A stretch of 16,550 nt of DNA. Origin: an uncultured Sphingopyxis sp. Its GTDB lineage: Bacteria; Pseudomonadota; Alphaproteobacteria; Sphingomonadales; Sphingomonadaceae. The position numbers were made by a program, and so were the translations under genes. The stretch covers positions 1 through 16,550 of the forward strand of contig CAKZIN010000061.1 in the NCBI GenBank assembly GCA_936933955.1. The letters run 5' to 3'. Below the pieces are notes generated by a model that was not told where the DNA came from, searched no databases, and worked only from the letters and a program-made list of their open reading frames with translations. Below, piece by piece: positions 13,596-16,550 of this stretch (positions within the stretch are counted from its first letter, which is position 1; each line of letters begins with the position of its first letter).

Positions 13596-15049
13596 AGCGT
13601 GCGTTCGCTCTGGGGCTGACACTGTTGGCCACCCCCGCGCTGGCGCAGACCCCGCTCGACTATCGCACGGCCGAAGCCGCGATGGCGACCACTCCGGCCG
13701 GCACTGCGGCCGCCGATGCGGAGCTGCGCGCCGCGGAGCATCAGGCGAATGCCGTCGCGCATCTCTACCGGCCGACCGTCACCGCATCGGCATCAGTCAT
13801 CGCTTACGAGAAATCGCTGAGCATCGATCTGACTGGACCGAGAGACCGGTTCATCGGCGATGCGCAAAGCTATCTCGCCGGGTTGCCCGGCCAGTTTCCT
13901 CCCGCTTTTGCCGATATCGCAGCGCTGGTGGCCGGGCGCATCGGCCAGGCGCTGCCAGGTCTGCTCTCACCGATCCCCGATCAATACGACTATACCCAGC
14001 GCGATGTCGTGGTGCGCCCGAACATCACCGCGATCATGCCGGTTTATACCGGTGGGGCACTCGAGGCCGTGACCGACGCTGCCAGGGCGCAGGTGACCAT
14101 CGCCCGAGGCGGCCGCGAGGTGGCGCGGGGGGCGAGTGGCCTGCGGCTTGCGGAGGTGTATTTCGGCGCGCAGCTTGCCCGTCAACTGGAGGTGTCGAGC
14201 CGACAAACGCTCGCCTCTGCCGAGCAACATTTGAGCAATGTCCGCGCCATGGAGCGCGAAGGCGTCGTGCCCCGTTCGCTGACGCTGGAAGCCGTTGTCG
14301 CCCGCGACGCGGCGCAGCGGGCCGCCGACCGGGCGCGGCGCGATGCCGACATGGCGCGACTGGCGCTTACCCGGCTTACGGGTACCACCGACCCCGCGCC
14401 GTCCACCCCATTGTTCGTCAACGCAACGCCGCTTCCTCCGCTTACCGCCTTGACCGGCGAAGCGACGCGCAACGGGCAGCTTACGTTGCTGGCGGGTACC
14501 GAACAGCTCGCGGCAGCGAGCGAGCGGACTGCTCGCGCGACGATGCGGCCTTCGGTCTTCGTCTTCGGCTCGGTCAACGGCGTGCGCGAGCAATCGCTGC
14601 CGGTCGACCCCGACTGGATCGTCGGCGCGACAGTGCGCATCCCCTTGGTCTCACCAGTCAACCGCCGCGAGCTTGTCGCTGCGGCCCAAGCGCGCAGCGA
14701 GGCCGCGCGACTGCGCTCCGCCGATGCGCGCATCCGCACCGAGGGCGAGATCGAAAAGGCCTGGCTGATCGCCGATAACGCGCGCCGCGCATTTGGCTCG
14801 ATGGTCAGCAGCGTTGCGGCGGCGGAGGAAAACCTGCGTGTGAAACAAATCGCCTTCCGCGAAGGCGTCGGCACGGCAGCCGATGTCACCGACGCGCTGA
14901 CCGCGCTTGGCCTCGCCCGCGCGCAACGCGCTACGGCGGCCTATGAATATGACCTTTCGCTCGCCGCGCTGCTTGCCGCCAGCGGGCAGAGCGAACGCTT
15001 CGCCGACTTTGCCGAAGCGGGAGACAGGCAGACCGTCGATGACCGCTGA
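13592..15049 (+). CDS. TolC-type outer-membrane efflux protein
   Basis: A 485-residue outer-membrane channel protein. The start ATG 13592 overlaps the tetR stop and has GGAG about 7 bases upstream. The signal peptide is MKRAFALGLTLLATPALAQ, cleaved after ALA. Two tandem outer-membrane efflux repeats follow: residues about 20-270 with the long helices ADAELRAAEHQANAVAHLYR and ASAEQHLSNVRAMEREGVV, and about 285-470 with LAGTEQLAAASERTARATMR and AAEENLRVKQIAFREGVGTA. PVYTGGALEAV and RIPLVSPVNRRELVAAAQAR match the repeat pattern of the family. Between helices near residues 75-140 there is a longer-than-usual insert with SIDLTGPRDRFIGDAQSY. It should form the outer channel for the HlyD adaptor and ABC-2 permease encoded next; its last 11 bases overlap the adaptor gene. 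Confidence 0.9.
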   Translation: MKRAFALGLTLLATPALAQTPLDYRTAEAAMATTPAGTAAADAELRAAEHQANAVAHLYRPTVTASASVIAYEKSLSIDLTGPRDRFIGDAQSYLAGLPGQFPPAFADIAALVAGRIGQALPGLLSPIPDQYDYTQRDVVVRPNITAIMPVYTGGALEAVTDAARAQVTIARGGREVARGASGLRLAEVYFGAQLARQLEVSSRQTLASAEQHLSNVRAMEREGVVPRSLTLEAVVARDAAQRAADRARRDADMARLALTRLTGTTDPAPSTPLFVNATPLPPLTALTGEATRNGQLTLLAGTEQLAAASERTARATMRPSVFVFGSVNGVREQSLPVDPDWIVGATVRIPLVSPVNRRELVAAAQARSEAARLRSADARIRTEGEIEKAWLIADNARRAFGSMVSSVAAAEENLRVKQIAFREGVGTAADVTDALTALGLARAQRATAAYEYDLSLAALLAASGQSERFADFAEAGDRQTVDDR

Positions 15050-16085
15050 TACCGAGCTTGCACCCGCCGACGCGGTCACAGAAGCGACTGAAGCGCCATC
15101 GGGAACGCAGCGTCGCGCGAACTGGCTGCTATTCGCCCTGCCCGTCCTCGCCGTGCTGGCGCTCGTCGGCATTTGGTATTCCTCCCGCCCCGCGCCGGTG
15201 TCGCTCCAGGGCACGGTGGAGGCGACCGAGGTCAATGTCGCGACCAAGATACTGGCGCGTGTCGAAGCCGTCGCGGTGGCCGAGGGGGCACAGGTCGGCG
15301 CCGGACAGCAGCTTGCGACGCTGTCCAGCCCGGGTATCGATGCGCTGGTGAGCCAGAGCGAGGCCAATCTGGACAGTGCCCGCGCGCTCGATGCCATCGC
15401 CAATCAGGGTGCCCGACCGGAGGACATCGCCTCGTTGCAGGGCATCGCCGCCTCCACGCGCGCCGCCGCCAACCTCGCCTCGGTCACCGCCGTGCGGATG
15501 AACCGTCTCTACGCGCAGGGCGTGATCTCCGCTCAGCGGCGCGACGAAGCGGTCGCGGCCGATGCCGCCGCGCGCGCCAATGCCGCAGCCGCCGACGCGC
15601 AATATCGCAAGGCGGTGGCCGGGACGCGCGGCGAAACCCGCGCAGTGTCGGACGCGCAGGCCGTGGCCGCCGAGGCGCGCAATCGCGCCGCGCGTCGGAT
15701 CGCCGTCGATACGACAGTGACGTCTCCGATCGCCGGGGAGGTCGGCCGACGCCTGGTCGAACCCGGCGAGGTGGTGGCGCCGGGCGTGCCGCTTTTCCAG
15801 ATCGTCGACGTCGCTCATCCTCGCGTCACCTTGCGCATCTCCGAAAAGGACTATGCGGGCATGGCCCAGGGCCGCATGCTGACGGGGACCGTGCCTGCGC
15901 TCGGCAACCGTGCGGTGCGGCTGCGCGTGACGGCAATTTCGGCGCAGGCCGGCTTTACCAGCGAGAAAGCGACCCGTCAGAGCGCAGGGTTCGACGCGCG
16001 CAGTTTCGAGATAAGGCTCGAACCGACCGAGCGGGTCGTTGGCTTGCGTCCGGGCATGAGCGTGCTGTTCGACTGGCCCCAGTGA
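15039..16085 (+). CDS. HlyD-family periplasmic adaptor (membrane fusion protein)
   Basis: A 348-residue inner-membrane-anchored adaptor. Residues 1-27 are cytoplasmic, and residues 29-47 form one membrane segment (LLFALPVLAVLALVGIW). Residues 56-97 are the first half of the lipoyl/barrel-sandwich domain (VEATEVNVATKILARVEAVA, VAEGAQVGAGQQLATL). Residues 100-215 are an Ala-rich alpha-helical hairpin. Residues 225-256 are the second lipoyl half (TVTSPIAGEVGRRLVEPGEV), and a beta-barrel follows. The start ATG 15039 was chosen because it lies just before the upstream stop and gives the expected short cytoplasmic tail; longer versions extend into the TolC gene in another frame. The gene overlaps the TolC-type gene by 11 bases and the permease start by 4 bases (GTGA). 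Architecture resembles YhiI/YbhG-type adaptors that work with ABC-2 permeases. Confidence 0.9.
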   Translation: MTADTELAPADAVTEATEAPSGTQRRANWLLFALPVLAVLALVGIWYSSRPAPVSLQGTVEATEVNVATKILARVEAVAVAEGAQVGAGQQLATLSSPGIDALVSQSEANLDSARALDAIANQGARPEDIASLQGIAASTRAAANLASVTAVRMNRLYAQGVISAQRRDEAVAADAAARANAAAADAQYRKAVAGTRGETRAVSDAQAVAAEARNRAARRIAVDTTVTSPIAGEVGRRLVEPGEVVAPGVPLFQIVDVAHPRVTLRISEKDYAGMAQGRMLTGTVPALGNRAVRLRVTAISAQAGFTSEKATRQSAGFDARSFEIRLEPTERVVGLRPGMSVLFDWPQ

Positions 16086-16550
16086 AGCGCGCATCGGCTC
16101 TCGCGCGGCTGGCCGGCGCGGCGCGGCGCGAAGCAGGCTTCATCGTCACCGGTCGTGCGATGCTGCTGGCACTTTTCGTGGTGCCGTTCTGCGCCATCGC
16201 GATCATTGCCGCGATGCTGTCGCAAGGCGCGTTGCAGAGGCTTCCGGTGGCGGTCGTCGACAATGCGCGTACCAGCGAAAGTCAGGCGCTCGTCCGCTTA
16301 CTGTCGGGCCGACCCGAGGTACGGATCGCCGCCCAACCGGTGAGCGACGCGGCGGCCGAAGCGGCGGTGCGCCGCGGCGACATATGGGCCTTCGTCTCGA
16401 TTCCACGCGGCTTCGGTCAACCGCGTGCCGCCGACGAACCGATCCGCCTCTACTACAACGCAGCCTATCTCAGCGTTGGCTCGACCGTCGAGCGTAGCCT
16501 TGCGAGCGCCCTGCGCGGGTCGATCATCGCCGGGATCGAGGACAATGCGT
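16082..16550 (+). CDS. ABC-2 type (YhhJ-like) transporter permease, N-terminal part
   Basis: Partial: 156 residues are visible and the gene continues past the window. The start is GTG 16082-16084, overlapping the adaptor stop as GTGA. After a basic N-terminus (MKRASALARLAGAARREAGF) there is one membrane segment at residues 27-46 (MLLALFVVPFCAIAIIAAML). Then comes the periplasmic domain with the typical opening LPVAVVDNARTSESQALVRL, the segment EAAVRRGDIWAFVSIPRGFG and IRLYYNAAYLSVGS. This matches the N-terminal half of ABC-2 permeases such as YhhJ and YbhR, which pair with HlyD adaptors. The remaining membrane helices lie beyond the end. No ATPase has appeared in the operon so far. Confidence 0.85.
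   Translation, partial: MKRASALARLAGAARREAGFIVTGRAMLLALFVVPFCAIAIIAAMLSQGALQRLPVAVVDNARTSESQALVRLLSGRPEVRIAAQPVSDAAAEAAVRRGDIWAFVSIPRGFGQPRAADEPIRLYYNAAYLSVGSTVERSLASALRGSIIAGIEDNA

Overview
The window is high-GC (roughly two thirds G+C), densely packed bacterial DNA. Its gene content and arrangement (a four-gene Anbu cluster, SPOR-domain proteins around a ParA-type ATPase, a serB/miaA pair) point to an alphaproteobacterium, most likely a sphingomonad. That placement rests on recalled family features, not on a search. No RNA genes, insertion sequences, CRISPR arrays or phage genes were seen, and no stretch above about 110 bases lacks a gene.

Positions 1-3658, minus strand: an operon read from high to low coordinates. 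It holds a circularly permuted ATP-grasp protein, an alpha-E protein, a transglutaminase-like thiol enzyme and the N-terminal third of the proteasome-like hydrolase Anbu. Most junctions are 4-base ATGA overlaps. This set is known from comparative genomics as a likely peptide ligation/hydrolysis system whose substrate is not settled. The transglutaminase seems to start at a CTG codon and carries a Gln-rich tail.

Positions 3740-7825: the most interesting part. A minus-strand operon encodes a ParA-type Walker ATPase, a 217-residue protein with a basic N-terminus and a C-terminal ribbon-helix-helix-like segment, and an exported TPR/SPOR protein. A second exported SPOR protein with Sel1-like repeats is transcribed divergently. 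An inverted repeat and a candidate sigma-70 promoter lie in the shared intergenic region. I infer a positioning/partition-type ATPase module linked to envelope or septal SPOR proteins.

Positions 7815-10650: housekeeping genes. serB (phosphoserine phosphatase, minus) overlaps its neighbours antiparallel at both ends, by 11 bases each. miaA (tRNA prenyltransferase) and an ilvC-type ketol-acid reductoisomerase follow on the plus strand. The IlvC is divergent and short at its C-terminus, and no ilvB/ilvN lies beside it.

Positions 10758-12920: an exported penicillin-acylase-family Ntn-hydrolase, possibly an acyl-homoserine lactone acylase.

Positions 12952-16550: a regulated export operon. A 14-base palindrome precedes a TetR-family regulator, followed by a TolC-type outer-membrane factor, an HlyD-type adaptor and the start of an ABC-2 permease. 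All four genes overlap end to start, and no ATPase gene is visible before the window ends.
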